The position numbers and the translations under genes were made by a program. A DNA stretch of 64,000 nucleotides from Gelidibacter japonicus (GTDB taxonomy: Bacteria > Bacteroidota > Bacteroidia > Flavobacteriales > Flavobacteriaceae): contig NZ_BJKB01000004.1 in NCBI RefSeq assembly GCF_010725055.1, forward strand, positions 1 to 64,000. Direction: 5' to 3'. Shown piece by piece: positions 39,457 to 48,341 of this stretch. Positions within the stretch are counted from its first letter, which is position 1; each line of letters begins with the position of its first letter. The notes under the pieces are model-generated. The model did not search any database. It was not told where the DNA came from and saw only the letters and a program-made list of their open reading frames with translations.

Positions 39457-39603
39457 TTGTTGCATATTATTTTTGAATTGACAAGCTAATTTATACTTTG
39501 TATTTAAATTCAATTGAGCAACGATACGCGTTTTACGATGTTCAGTTGATTTTTAATATTATAATTAATTGATTTCTATACACTTAAGAGCTATTTTAAC
39601 GTG

Positions 39604-41151
39604 ATGACTAAAGAGCATAAAGATAATTTATTTCAGTTGGTGAAATCGTTGACCAAGTCAGAAAAGCGACAGTTTAAGCTGTATGTTGGGCGGCTTGATG
39701 TCAATGCCGATTCTAAATTTTTGAATCTTTTTAATTATATGGACAAAGCCAAGAGCTACGATGAACCCGCGATCATAAAAACGGGAATTGTCAAAAAACA
39801 ACAATTGGCGAATGTTAAGGCACATTTGTACAAGCAAATATTAATCAGCCTAAAGCTTAATCCATCACATCAAAATATCCGTTCCCAAATTCGCGAACAG
39901 CTTGATTTTGCCTCTATTTTATATCACAAAGGCCTTTATAAACAAAGCTTAAGAATTCTAGATAAGGCCAAGGAACTTGCCATGCAACATGAGGAGAAAA
40001 ATCTCGCTTATGAGATTGTAGAACTCGAAAAAATTATCGAGTCACAGTATATAACACGAAGTATCAGTACACGTGCCGATGAGCTCACCCTCCAGGCCAA
40101 AGAATTGAGTGAATTGAATGTGATCACAAGTAAACTTTCCAATTTATCGCTGCAATTGTACAGTATTATCTTAAAAACGGGCTATGTAAAAAATGCAGAG
40201 GAAGGTCAAAAAATAAAGACCTATTTTAATGATCGCTTACCAAAATTTAAAATTTCAGAGGTTGGTTTTAGAGAAAAGTTATGGCTTTATAACTCCTATT
40301 TGTGGTACAGTTTTTTACTGCAAGATTTTTTAAACTGTTATAAATACGCTTCAAAATGGGTAAATCTGTTTTATGACAATCCGCACATGATTAGCTTGAA
40401 TCCCGTCTTCTTTTTAAAAGGAAATAATTATCTTTTGGAAGCCCTGTTTTTTATCAGAAATAAGCCAAGATTTTTAAAACAGCTACAAGTTTTAGAAAAT
40501 CAATTGGAAGATCAAACCTTCCCAAAGGACGAAAACGTGGATGCATTGGTCTTTTTATATTTGAATTTTCACAGAATCAATCAGCATTTTATTGACGGAA
40601 GTTTTGAGGAAGGCTTGAATCTCATCCCAAGAATTGAAAATAAATTAAAAAAATACAACAATCGTCTTGATGAACACCATAAGATGATTTTTTACTATAA
40701 ATTTGCGAGCTTGCAATTTGGGGCAGGGAATAACAAAGCTTGTATTTATTATTTAGATAAGATTATTTCAAACAAGTCACTGTCCATGCGTGAAGATTTG
40801 CAGACTTTTGCACGTGTTTTGAATTTGGTGGCACATTATGAGGCTGGAGTGGATTATCATATGGATAGTCTTCTGAAAAGCACCTATAAGTTCCTTATAA
40901 AAATTAACGATCTGTACGAAGTTCAAAAGGAAATGATAAAGTTTATCAAAGGCTTGCAGGATATTTATCCGCATGATTTGAAAAACGCTTTTATTGAACT
41001 TCACAAAACTTTAAAAACTTATGAGGATCATCCTTATGAGCGCCGCGCATTTTTGTATTTAGACATCATTTCATGGTTGGAAAGCAAAATTCAGAATAAA
41101 CCTGTTGGACAAATAATTAGAGATAAATATTTGGCAGAGATTGCAAAATAA
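39604..41151 (+). CDS. conserved helical-repeat protein, function unknown
   Basis: 515 residues from ATG 39604 (a GTG at 39601 is directly before it). There is no signal peptide or membrane segment, so it is cytoplasmic. The chain is almost entirely helical by composition, rich in Lys, Leu and Glu, with paired-helix spacing reminiscent of TPR-type repeats between about 100 and 450 (for example ILYHKGLYKQSLRILDKAKELA). No catalytic motif was recognised. It is divergent from leuA and followed after 32 bases by a phospholipase gene. Probably a protein-interaction scaffold; function not assigned. Confidence 0.7.
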   Translation: MTKEHKDNLFQLVKSLTKSEKRQFKLYVGRLDVNADSKFLNLFNYMDKAKSYDEPAIIKTGIVKKQQLANVKAHLYKQILISLKLNPSHQNIRSQIREQLDFASILYHKGLYKQSLRILDKAKELAMQHEEKNLAYEIVELEKIIESQYITRSISTRADELTLQAKELSELNVITSKLSNLSLQLYSIILKTGYVKNAEEGQKIKTYFNDRLPKFKISEVGFREKLWLYNSYLWYSFLLQDFLNCYKYASKWVNLFYDNPHMISLNPVFFLKGNNYLLEALFFIRNKPRFLKQLQVLENQLEDQTFPKDENVDALVFLYLNFHRINQHFIDGSFEEGLNLIPRIENKLKKYNNRLDEHHKMIFYYKFASLQFGAGNNKACIYYLDKIISNKSLSMREDLQTFARVLNLVAHYEAGVDYHMDSLLKSTYKFLIKINDLYEVQKEMIKFIKGLQDIYPHDLKNAFIELHKTLKTYEDHPYERRAFLYLDIISWLESKIQNKPVGQIIRDKYLAEIAK

Positions 41152-41183
41152 CGCTTCAATAGCGTAAACAACACTACTATTTT

Positions 41184-42086
41184 ATGCCATTTATAAGATT
41201 TTCTTTTTTCATTCTGTTACTAATATTCACAAGTAATTTACACGCCCAAGGCTTATTCAGAAAAAAAGACTCCATTGTCACCCAGACGCTGTCCCAAGCA
41301 TGGGAACTTGATCGCAAGGATAGAAACGGCACGTTCAGGTTGAATTCCTACCAACCTTTTTATGTATTGCCCGTACATTGGACCAATCGCATTAATACAG
41401 TGCCTCAAAGCGTGGGACAGGAACCGGCTTTTAATGAACCGCTCCGACTTCACTCCACCGAAGTTAAGTTTCAGATCAGTTTTAAAACCAAGTTGATCCA
41501 ATCGTTTTTATTTGGTAAAGGAGATATTTGGGTAGGCTATACACAAATAGCCCATTGGCAGGTTTACAACAAACAGCTTTCACGACCTTTTAGGGAACTC
41601 AATTACGAACCTGAGCTGATTTTCAACTATCCTCTCAATTTCAATTTTTTAGGCTTTGAAGCTAAAATGGCTGGCTTTGCTTTCAACCATCAATCGAATG
41701 GCCGACCTGATCCTATTTCAAGGAGCTGGAATAGAATAATCTTTCATTTTGCGATGGAACACGATAATTTCCAAATCTATTTAAAGCCATGGATTAGGGT
41801 TAAAGAGGGCTCAGAAGATGATGACAACCCAGAGATTGAAGATTATCTTGGGCGCGCCGAAGCGAATGTGATCTATCGAAAAAACGGCCATAGCCTGAAT
41901 CTTTTGTTACGTAACTCATTGTCGTTTAAGGACAATCATGGGAGCATTCAATTTAATTATATGTACCCGATCAGAAATAACCTGAGAGGCCATTTACAGA
42001 TATTTAGCGGTTATGGCGAAAATCTGATCGATTATAACCACTATCAAACTACCGTGGGTCTGGGGATTTCTTTTGTTGAATGGTAA
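41184..42086 (+). CDS. pldA: outer-membrane phospholipase A (OMPLA)
   Basis: 300 residues. Signal peptide 1 to about 22 (ending LHAQ). The OMPLA catalytic region reads FNHQSNGRPDPISRSWNR: His, Ser and a downstream Asn at the spacing of the His-Ser-Asn triad. The rest is a 12-strand-type beta barrel with alternating aromatic residues, ending in W. The enzyme hydrolyses phospholipids that reach the outer leaflet, keeping the membrane asymmetric. Confidence 0.88.
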   Translation: MPFIRFSFFILLLIFTSNLHAQGLFRKKDSIVTQTLSQAWELDRKDRNGTFRLNSYQPFYVLPVHWTNRINTVPQSVGQEPAFNEPLRLHSTEVKFQISFKTKLIQSFLFGKGDIWVGYTQIAHWQVYNKQLSRPFRELNYEPELIFNYPLNFNFLGFEAKMAGFAFNHQSNGRPDPISRSWNRIIFHFAMEHDNFQIYLKPWIRVKEGSEDDDNPEIEDYLGRAEANVIYRKNGHSLNLLLRNSLSFKDNHGSIQFNYMYPIRNNLRGHLQIFSGYGENLIDYNHYQTTVGLGISFVEW

Positions 42087-42133
42087 AATACTTCGATGCA
42101 TGAAGCCATCATCCATAATAAAATATCAAATAG

Positions 42134-43402
42134 CTAATAAAGTAGGTAACGCTTTCTTTTTTGTTTAAAACTATCGACTTCGATTGCCCAATCCTCTATT
42201 ATTGTTTTTGGGGATTCGCCAGCCTCTAATTTCAAACGAACTTCCGGAGTACCGAGCAAACCATCTAACCTTCGCTGCCTTAGTTCAAGTCGCTCTTGAT
42301 ATAATGTTCTTAACGCGTCTAAGATATAGATGCCCGCTTGGGCCGATTTGAATGTATTCCTATCCGTTACTATCATTTCAATCCCGTCCACTTCTTCACC
42401 CAGAAATTTTGGAGGGTAAATTTTAATGCCATCCACAATACTATCCGGTACAAAACGGATTGGTTTAAATTCTATACCACTCAATTGGTAACTATTTAAA
42501 TGTTCTGCCAACTTAGTACCGTTTATCCAAGGCGCACCTATCTGTTCAAATGGACGCATCGTTCCCCGACCATCCGATACATTGGTGCCTTCAATTAAGC
42601 AGGTGGCCGGATACATCGTTGCGGTTTTAAGAGTAAGCATATTTGGGGAAGGTTTTATCCAAGGCAGCCCAGTGTCGTCATACCATTGCTGTCTGTCGTA
42701 GTTTTTCATGGGAATGACTGTTAAGTCCGCTTCTGCAAGTCCATTGTTCTTCCGATTTCCATTGAACATTAGGGCAAGTTCCCCAATGGTCATGCCATGG
42801 GTAATTGGAATCGATCCGTTTTCGGCAATTGGCTCAACAGGGCCATCTACATAATCTCCACCAATAGGGTTTGGACGATCCAACACAATGAATGGTACTT
42901 TTTGTTCTGCCGCTGCCTCTTGGGCCCACAACATGGTTTTTATATAAGTGTAATATCTTGCACCTATGTCTTGTATGTCAAAAATCAGAACATCTACTTG
43001 GGCTAACATCTCAGCGGTAGGTTTACGTGTTTTGCCGTAAAGTGAAATAATCTTTAAACCTGTCTTAGAGTCCATTCCATTCTCAACGTGATTGTCTTCT
43101 TCCCCTCGTAGTCCATGTTCAGGCCCAAAGAGTAAAGTCAGTTCAACTTCTGGATGCTTATAAAGGACATCTATGAGATGTTGACCGTCGGGCAACAAGC
43201 CAGTGTGATTTGTAATTAAGCCTATTCGTTTATTCTGAATTTTGGAAAAGAATTCCGGTGAGAGCAATTGTTCCGCTCCAACTATAACACGTGAGATTTC
43301 AGTCCGTTTGTCTAAGCTGCTCTTTTGATCTTTTTTGATCTGATGACCTGAAAAGAATATGGGAATTATGAGAAGAAAATAAAGATGTATTGAAGATTTC
43401 AT
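42134..43402 (-). CDS. namZ: exo-beta-N-acetylmuramidase NamZ (DUF1343), paralogue A
   Basis: 422 residues from ATG 43402, chosen because MKSSIHLYFLLIIPIFF is a good signal peptide; an open extension of 22 codons upstream is unlikely. The DUF1343 family includes NamZ, which releases terminal MurNAc from peptidoglycan fragments. Motifs: GLITNHTG, FGPEHGLRGEE (about 92-102), LIFDIQDIGARYYTYI, VLDRPNPIGG, HGMTIGELA, WIKPSPNM and EGTNVSDGRGT. The protein ends with KRKRYLLY, a tail shared by its two neighbours. It is one of three adjacent paralogues and probably periplasmic. Confidence 0.88.
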   Translation of the reverse strand: MKSSIHLYFLLIIPIFFSGHQIKKDQKSSLDKRTEISRVIVGAEQLLSPEFFSKIQNKRIGLITNHTGLLPDGQHLIDVLYKHPEVELTLLFGPEHGLRGEEDNHVENGMDSKTGLKIISLYGKTRKPTAEMLAQVDVLIFDIQDIGARYYTYIKTMLWAQEAAAEQKVPFIVLDRPNPIGGDYVDGPVEPIAENGSIPITHGMTIGELALMFNGNRKNNGLAEADLTVIPMKNYDRQQWYDDTGLPWIKPSPNMLTLKTATMYPATCLIEGTNVSDGRGTMRPFEQIGAPWINGTKLAEHLNSYQLSGIEFKPIRFVPDSIVDGIKIYPPKFLGEEVDGIEMIVTDRNTFKSAQAGIYILDALRTLYQERLELRQRRLDGLLGTPEVRLKLEAGESPKTIIEDWAIEVDSFKQKRKRYLLY

Positions 43403-43590
43403 AAACGTGTTTATAACAGTTAAGATAAATGATAATTTTATTCTTACGTAAGTAAATCGAATGGCCACTCTTTATTCTAATACTTTTAAAGTACTTATTT
43501 TAAATTGACCATCACATCAGTAGTTTTTTAAGTCATTGTTGAATAACTATTGATAAAAAGTACGGATTGGGAATAATTTACACCCGATGT

Positions 43591-44877
43591 TTAATAGAGC
43601 AAATATTTTTCTCTTATAGCCGCATACTTTTCCAATCCGTCTTTCCATGTCTCCTTGATTTCATCAGATGACATCCCTGATTCAACCTGTTCCTGAAGTT
43701 TTGTTGTTCCTGCCAATCTAGTGAATTTACTTTCGTTGAAAAATTTGGTTTTATCTGATGTGTTTTCATAAGCTTCTATAAGCCAATCCAGGTTGATCTC
43801 GTCAATTCTCGGGTTTTCTGACAAATCCCTTCCATAACAAGTTTCACCATTATGCTTAGGTGTTTTGGAAGCTGAATTTGGTTCAGGCACGTAAGAATAG
43901 GGAAATACCTCTGGGTCGAGGAATGGGGATCCAAATACTTGGAATTGGTTTGAAGTGCCTCTTCCTTCGTTGACATTTGTGCCTTCAAAAAAGCATAGGC
44001 TGGGATATAAATTAATAGATGTTGCATTGGGAAGATTTGGTGACGGTGGCAACGGCGGATCATAGCGCTTATTGTGGTCATAGTTCTCCATTTCGATTAC
44101 GGTCAGATCAGCCTGAATTCCATTTGCCAATAACTTCTCTCCATTCAACATTTTAGCATATTCGCCGATGGTTAACCCATGAACGACTGGGATTGGATCC
44201 ATGCCCACAAAGCTTTTATGTTCTGGTTCAAGAATAGGACCATCAATATAATGTCCTGTTGGATTTGGTCGGTCCAGTACAATGACCGGGATGTCCTGTT
44301 CGGCGGCAGCCTCCATGACATAATGCAAGGTGGAGATATAGGTGTAAAATCGAGTTCCTACATCCTGAATATCAAATATCAACACATCAACACCCTCTAA
44401 ATGCTCAGGCGTCGGTTTGGTATTATCGCCATCGGAAGTTCGTGACGCCTTTGGCTTATACAAAGAAATTGAAGGCAACCCCGTCTTTGGGTCGATACCA
44501 TCCGGAATAATGGCACCATTGGGCTCTTCGCCTCTAAATCCATGTTCAGGAGCGAATACTTTGACAACCTCCACGCCCAATGAAATCAAAGAATCCACAA
44601 GGTGTGTATAATTATTTTTTGTCTCTGAACCTGAAGACTCTTCCTGTTTGTATATCACGGTCGTATTATTGCCTACAATTCCCACTTTCTTGTTTATTAA
44701 CAAAGGAAGGTAAATCGCAGTGCGGTTTGAACCCAATACAATAGGAGCATCATCTGTTGACATGGTCATGGAATTATGAACTGTATCCAGGCCCTTCTGC
44801 TTTTCGCTTCGATTTCCACAAGAAAAAAAGGTAAGAATTAAGACCAAGAATATACTTTGAGAGAGTTTCGAAATCAT
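43591..44877 (-). CDS. exo-beta-N-acetylmuramidase NamZ-like lipoprotein (DUF1343), paralogue B
   Basis: 428 residues. The signal sequence ends in LTFFSC, with the lipidated Cys at 20, so this copy is membrane anchored, unlike A. The PEHGFRGEE motif (110-118) with its Glu is intact, as are FDIQDVGTRFYTYI, VLDRPNPTG, VHGLTIGEYA, PPSPNLP and EGTNVNEGRGT. It has an extra serine- and glutamate-rich insertion after the first strand (about 78-90). Same strand as A and C with short spacers, so probably one transcript. Confidence 0.88.
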   Translation of the reverse strand: MISKLSQSIFLVLILTFFSCGNRSEKQKGLDTVHNSMTMSTDDAPIVLGSNRTAIYLPLLINKKVGIVGNNTTVIYKQEESSGSETKNNYTHLVDSLISLGVEVVKVFAPEHGFRGEEPNGAIIPDGIDPKTGLPSISLYKPKASRTSDGDNTKPTPEHLEGVDVLIFDIQDVGTRFYTYISTLHYVMEAAAEQDIPVIVLDRPNPTGHYIDGPILEPEHKSFVGMDPIPVVHGLTIGEYAKMLNGEKLLANGIQADLTVIEMENYDHNKRYDPPLPPSPNLPNATSINLYPSLCFFEGTNVNEGRGTSNQFQVFGSPFLDPEVFPYSYVPEPNSASKTPKHNGETCYGRDLSENPRIDEINLDWLIEAYENTSDKTKFFNESKFTRLAGTTKLQEQVESGMSSDEIKETWKDGLEKYAAIREKYLLY

Positions 44878-44952
44878 AGCTTATGGTTTTATCAATTAAT
44901 GGCTGTTTAAATTTAAAGTTTTCCAAATCAGAAAAACGCTAACTGAGGAGCT

Positions 44953-46275
44953 TCAATATAATAGATATTTCGTTTTAGTCTCATTGAATGCTTTGAGTTC
45001 ATTTTCCCATGAAGCAAAAATTTCTGATGGGGTTTTATCCTCATAAATCATGTTTTCAAGTCGAGTTGTTGATACCAGCCTATTCATGGTTTCTTGATCC
45101 CATTTCATGATTTTTGGATGGGTTTTATGAATTGCCCAAAGCATCGAAATACCAACCCTGTAGCTATCAAAAAGATTACGGTCTGTTATATTCACATAAA
45201 TACCATTGCAAACCTCACCCGCTAAATAAGGATCACGACTATGGAAGGGCATCTTCTTAGGTGTAAACTGAATACTTTCAAATTGTACTCCCGGAAGTTC
45301 AAGCGTATTTAGGGTATGGACAACGGTCAAATTATCTATCCACGGTGCACCTATATACTGAAATGGTTTTTCTGTTCCTCTACCTGCCGAAACATTGATG
45401 CCTTCAAAAAGACAAGTCCCGGTATAGGTGATCATCGAATTTAAATCGGGCAAATTAGGAGATGGCTTAATCCATTTAAGACCAGTTTCATCAAACCACA
45501 TATCGCGTTGCCAGCCCAACATTTCTACAACATGAAGTTTTGCTTCCTTACCTCCTCTCAGCATTTTTTCCCCATTGTACATTTGAGCAATTTCACCCAT
45601 GGTCATGCCATGAATTACAGGCAATTTTCCAAAGGCTCCAAAACTAAATAAGAATTCATCATCAGTTATAAAACCATCTGTTTTTAGTCCTGTGATTGGA
45701 TTGGGTCTATCTAACACAACAACTTCAATATTGTTCTCAGAAGCCGCTTCCATTACAAAACCTAAAATGTTGATGTGCTCATAGAATCGAGCTCCGACTT
45801 CCTGAATATCAATAATTATTACATCAACATCTTTCAGCGCCTTATCAGATGGTTTATGCCGTTCACCGTATAACGAATATTTAGGAAGACCTGTTTGGGG
45901 GTCTATATCATCTTCTTTGTCTTTAGGTAGGGAGTAATCATTACTTCGAATATTGAAATGCATACCAAACAAAACCTTCAAATTGGCATCTTTATAACCG
46001 AATAGGGCATCGGCCAAATGGGTTCCGTTCGACAATAGTCCGGTATGATTTGAAACCAAGGCTATATTTTTTCCTTTTATCAAATAGTCGTATTCCGAAA
46101 AAAGTCGATCTGCACCAACAGTAACTTTCGGAGTTATAGTTTTATCATTGAAACCGTTTTTTAATGATTCATGGGCCTGAAGATGAAGAACGCTTATCGC
46201 CATACATGAAAGAAATAGAGACAGGGCGGTTTTGAAAAAATATGATTTCCTTTGGTTTTTTCCGGTATCATTCAT
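44953..46275 (-). CDS. NamZ-like protein (DUF1343), paralogue C with altered PEHG motif
   Basis: 440 residues from ATG 46275, preferred over a start 15 codons earlier because it gives a compact signal peptide. Most family motifs are present: SNHTGLL, IDIQEVGARFYEHI, VLDRPNPITG, HGMTMGEIA, WIKPSPNLP, EGINVSAGRGT. The conserved PEHGxRG segment, however, reads GMHFNIRS (about 104-111): the Pro, Glu and Gly are lost. If that Glu is catalytic, as its invariance in A and B suggests, this copy is inactive or has another role. It is the first gene of the trio. Confidence 0.82.
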   Translation of the reverse strand: MNDTGKNQRKSYFFKTALSLFLSCMAISVLHLQAHESLKNGFNDKTITPKVTVGADRLFSEYDYLIKGKNIALVSNHTGLLSNGTHLADALFGYKDANLKVLFGMHFNIRSNDYSLPKDKEDDIDPQTGLPKYSLYGERHKPSDKALKDVDVIIIDIQEVGARFYEHINILGFVMEAASENNIEVVVLDRPNPITGLKTDGFITDDEFLFSFGAFGKLPVIHGMTMGEIAQMYNGEKMLRGGKEAKLHVVEMLGWQRDMWFDETGLKWIKPSPNLPDLNSMITYTGTCLFEGINVSAGRGTEKPFQYIGAPWIDNLTVVHTLNTLELPGVQFESIQFTPKKMPFHSRDPYLAGEVCNGIYVNITDRNLFDSYRVGISMLWAIHKTHPKIMKWDQETMNRLVSTTRLENMIYEDKTPSEIFASWENELKAFNETKTKYLLY

Positions 46276-46584
46276 AAAATCACGGTTTTTAGTTTTTATA
46301 ATTTTGAGTACAATTTTCAATTAAGTCACTGAGATATCGCAAGGGTTTTATAACATTATTAGAGGGTCATAAAATCCTATAAAATAGCATTCGTTCTAAA
46401 TCCATTTTAATTATAAATTAAATATATGCCTTTTTAGTAGAAGATTTATACTCTTAACAATCATAATCTGAAATACATAGACTTGATTATTTTGATTTTC
46501 TGAACATTCCATTTCAAATCAATAAATCATTTATTACTTGTTCTTTTTTGTTTCCTAAAATAAAAATTCCAATCTATAACTAAT

Positions 46585-46622
46585 AAAAAAGTGCTGTTTC
46601 ATTTTTGAAACAGCACTTTTTT
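46585..46622. terminator. bidirectional terminator
   Basis: AAAAAAGTGCTGTTTCA (46585-46601), loop TTTT, TGAAACAGCACTTTTTT (46606-46622): a 17-bp perfect stem with T runs on both strands. On the minus strand it ends the SH3 gene. The rest of the 46321-46640 spacer shows nothing that I can name beyond the upstream region of the NamZ genes. Confidence 0.9.
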
Positions 46623-46640
46623 GCCATAGGCCAATTGATT

Positions 46641-47318
46641 TTAATTCTCACATTCTGATGAGTAAGCATATTGAAAAACATCGTTTTGTACTTCCGTTGA
46701 ACTCGTTAAAGAGGTCATTTTTTGTAATCTGTTATCTTTAAAAACCACGAACATTGGGCTGTCATTCACATTAAAATTGCCTTCTTCATTTGAGCTCAAA
46801 CTGATGATGTCCTGATCTTGATTTTTAAGGAGTTCTATTCCAGAATACGTTAAGGTATTTGATTTGAGCAAAATTTTATCCAATTCAACGCCATTCTTGA
46901 TGGCTCTAATTTGGAATTGTTGTTGCGCATTACTGTCCAATCCTGCTTCACCAAAAACGAATCTAATTTCAGGATTCGTGTTACTGACCATTGTTTTTTG
47001 GGAAATTAAACCACCCCAAATCCACCCTATCTGTGGTCCCATTTTTACTTTGTACCATCTGCTGGTAACGCCATCAATGGTTTGTGGGCTTTCGCTCTTT
47101 GCCAATAATCGCACATTGGTTCCTATGGCAATGGTGGTCAATTGTTGGCACTGAGTTGCAGGGCAATCTCTAAGTGCCACGTGATCTGCTAAAAGATAAC
47201 GGGAAGCCTTGGAGGCTGACGTGGTGTAAATGTCAAATTCTACTTCTTTGTTTTGTGAAATTACGGACGTTGCCAAGAGCAGCAACCCGATGAACATACT
47301 GTTTTTTAAGGTTTTCAT
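46641..47318 (-). CDS. secreted SH3-domain protein
   Basis: 225 residues. A signal peptide (MKTLKNSMFIGLLLLATSVISQ) is followed by a bacterial SH3 domain at about 40-106: LLADHVALRDCPATQCQQL, then GTNVRLLA and RWYKVKMGPQIGWIWGGLIS. The C-terminal half is a beta-rich region without a name. Such domains often bind cell-wall peptides. The NamZ genes lie nearby on the same strand, but a strong terminator separates them, so they are not in one operon. Confidence 0.78.
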   Translation of the reverse strand: MKTLKNSMFIGLLLLATSVISQNKEVEFDIYTTSASKASRYLLADHVALRDCPATQCQQLTTIAIGTNVRLLAKSESPQTIDGVTSRWYKVKMGPQIGWIWGGLISQKTMVSNTNPEIRFVFGEAGLDSNAQQQFQIRAIKNGVELDKILLKSNTLTYSGIELLKNQDQDIISLSSNEEGNFNVNDSPMFVVFKDNRLQKMTSLTSSTEVQNDVFQYAYSSECEN

Positions 47319-47481
47319 ACTGTTATATTTTAAAGATTTATATTTTATTTACCTCTAAAGTAGTATGATGTTTTGCTTGAGTTGGTGGTGTTTTAGTATT
47401 CGTCAGGAATGAATTAGTATTTGAAGGGAAATTGAGGATTCGGCAATTATAGGAAGATAGATTGCGATTTAGTATGAACAA

Positions 47482-47508
47482 AAAAACCCTTCGACGTGAA
47501 GGGTTCTT
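47482..47508 (-). terminator. terminator after the tRNA gene
   Basis: AACCCTTC, loop GACGT, GAAGGGTT with a run of T on the minus strand, starting 3 bases beyond the tRNA 3' end. Confidence 0.8.
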
Positions 47509-47510
47509 TG

Positions 47511-47584
47511 TGGTCCCACCTGGGCTCGAACCAGGGACCACTTGATTATGAGTCAAGTGCTCTAACCAGCTGAGCTATAGGACC
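47511..47584 (-). tRNA. tRNA with CAT anticodon (elongator Met, or Ile2 read with lysidine)
   Basis: On the minus strand the cloverleaf is complete: acceptor GGTCCTA with TGGGACC (one G-T pair), D-arm with AGCTCAGCTGGTTAGAGC, anticodon stem CTTGA/TCAAG with loop CTCATAA, and T-arm CCTGG-TTCGAGC-CCAGG. The stem lacks the GGG pairs of the initiator tRNA and position 1 pairs normally, so it is not the initiator. Whether it is Met or Ile2 cannot be settled by eye. CCA is not encoded. Confidence 0.95.
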
Positions 47585-47633
47585 AGTTAAGAGGATGCAA
47601 TATTACTACTTATTTTAAAATCTTACAACAAAT

Positions 47634-48038
47634 TTAAGGTTTTATCTCTTGGCACAATTCAATCAAAACACCATTGGTGCTTTTTGGGTGTAAGAAAGTC
47701 ACCAACTTGTTGTCGGCGCCTTTCTTGGGCGTTTTATTTAATACAGTAAATCCTTCTTTTGAAAGCCGTTCAATTTCTGCCTCGATATCATCAACAGAAA
47801 AGGCGATATGATGGATGCCCTCCCCTTTCTTTTCTATGAATTTAGCAATTGGGCTGTCGGCTGAAGTTGCTTCCAGCAATTCAATCTTATTCGGACCTGC
47901 CTCAAAAAATGATGTGCGAACGCCTTCGCTTTCCACGGCCTCAATTTTGTAGTGTGGTTTTCCAAGAAGTGCGGCGAATAGGTCGTTTGAGACATCTAAG
48001 TCTTTTACCGCTATGCCTATATGTTCTATTTTTTTCAT
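47634..48038 (-). CDS. mce: methylmalonyl-CoA epimerase
   Basis: 134 residues, VOC (glyoxalase) fold. It interconverts R- and S-methylmalonyl-CoA in propionate and succinate metabolism. Metal ligands fit HIGIAV near the start, GIHHIAFSVDD in the middle and GVLIELCQE near the end. It lies just downstream of several stacked hairpins (48045-48102). Confidence 0.93.
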   Translation of the reverse strand: MKKIEHIGIAVKDLDVSNDLFAALLGKPHYKIEAVESEGVRTSFFEAGPNKIELLEATSADSPIAKFIEKKGEGIHHIAFSVDDIEAEIERLSKEGFTVLNKTPKKGADNKLVTFLHPKSTNGVLIELCQEIKP

Positions 48039-48044
48039 ACTTAT

Positions 48045-48102
48045 GCCCCCGAAGGCTTGTCATTCCCGCGAAGGCGGGATTTATTCCTGCGAAGGCAGGA
48101 AT
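48045..48102 (-). repeat. three stacked hairpins upstream of mce
   Basis: On the gene strand, in order: ATTCCTGC-CTTC-GCAGGAAT (48102-48083), ATCCCGC-CTTC-GCGGGAAT (48080-48062) and GCC-TTCG-GGGGC (48056-48045), the last ending 6 nt before the mce ATG. All have the same orientation relative to the gene. A further GATTCC...GGAATC element lies near 48130-48162. No gene is seen in the rest of the 48039-48341 spacer. Confidence 0.8.
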
Positions 48103-48257
48103 CTCTTCTTATCCATTTTCCTGTTTTTCGATTCCGCTCAAGATAAACTCCAGAGGGAATCTCTTTTTAATTAATCCAAAGCTGAATTAGCTCCTTGGTA
48201 AGACGCTTCCAATCCAACTTTATGCTTTCAAAAATACGATATTCCTTAAATATGCTC

Positions 48258-48265
48258 TATTTTTG
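48258..48265 (+). promoter_or_regulatory. -7 box of the rbfA promoter
   Basis: TATTTTTG matches TAnnTTTG exactly. No good TTTG lies at the usual distance upstream. It would start transcription near 48272, giving a leader of about 70 bases. Confidence 0.4.
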
Positions 48266-48341
48266 CAGGTGATAAGCCCTAATTGGCTTTAATTTAATAA
48301 TTTAATTCAAGAGTTGATGCTCTTTTTTATAAAAACGAATC

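Noticed and set aside
39457-39513. N-terminal extension of leuA
   Set aside because: The extra residues have no counterpart in the family, and [18 protein letters not shown] is the normal beginning.
39457-39600. Leucine leader peptide upstream of leuA
   Set aside because: The minus strand has no short frame with Leu codons and no terminator hairpin in this interval.
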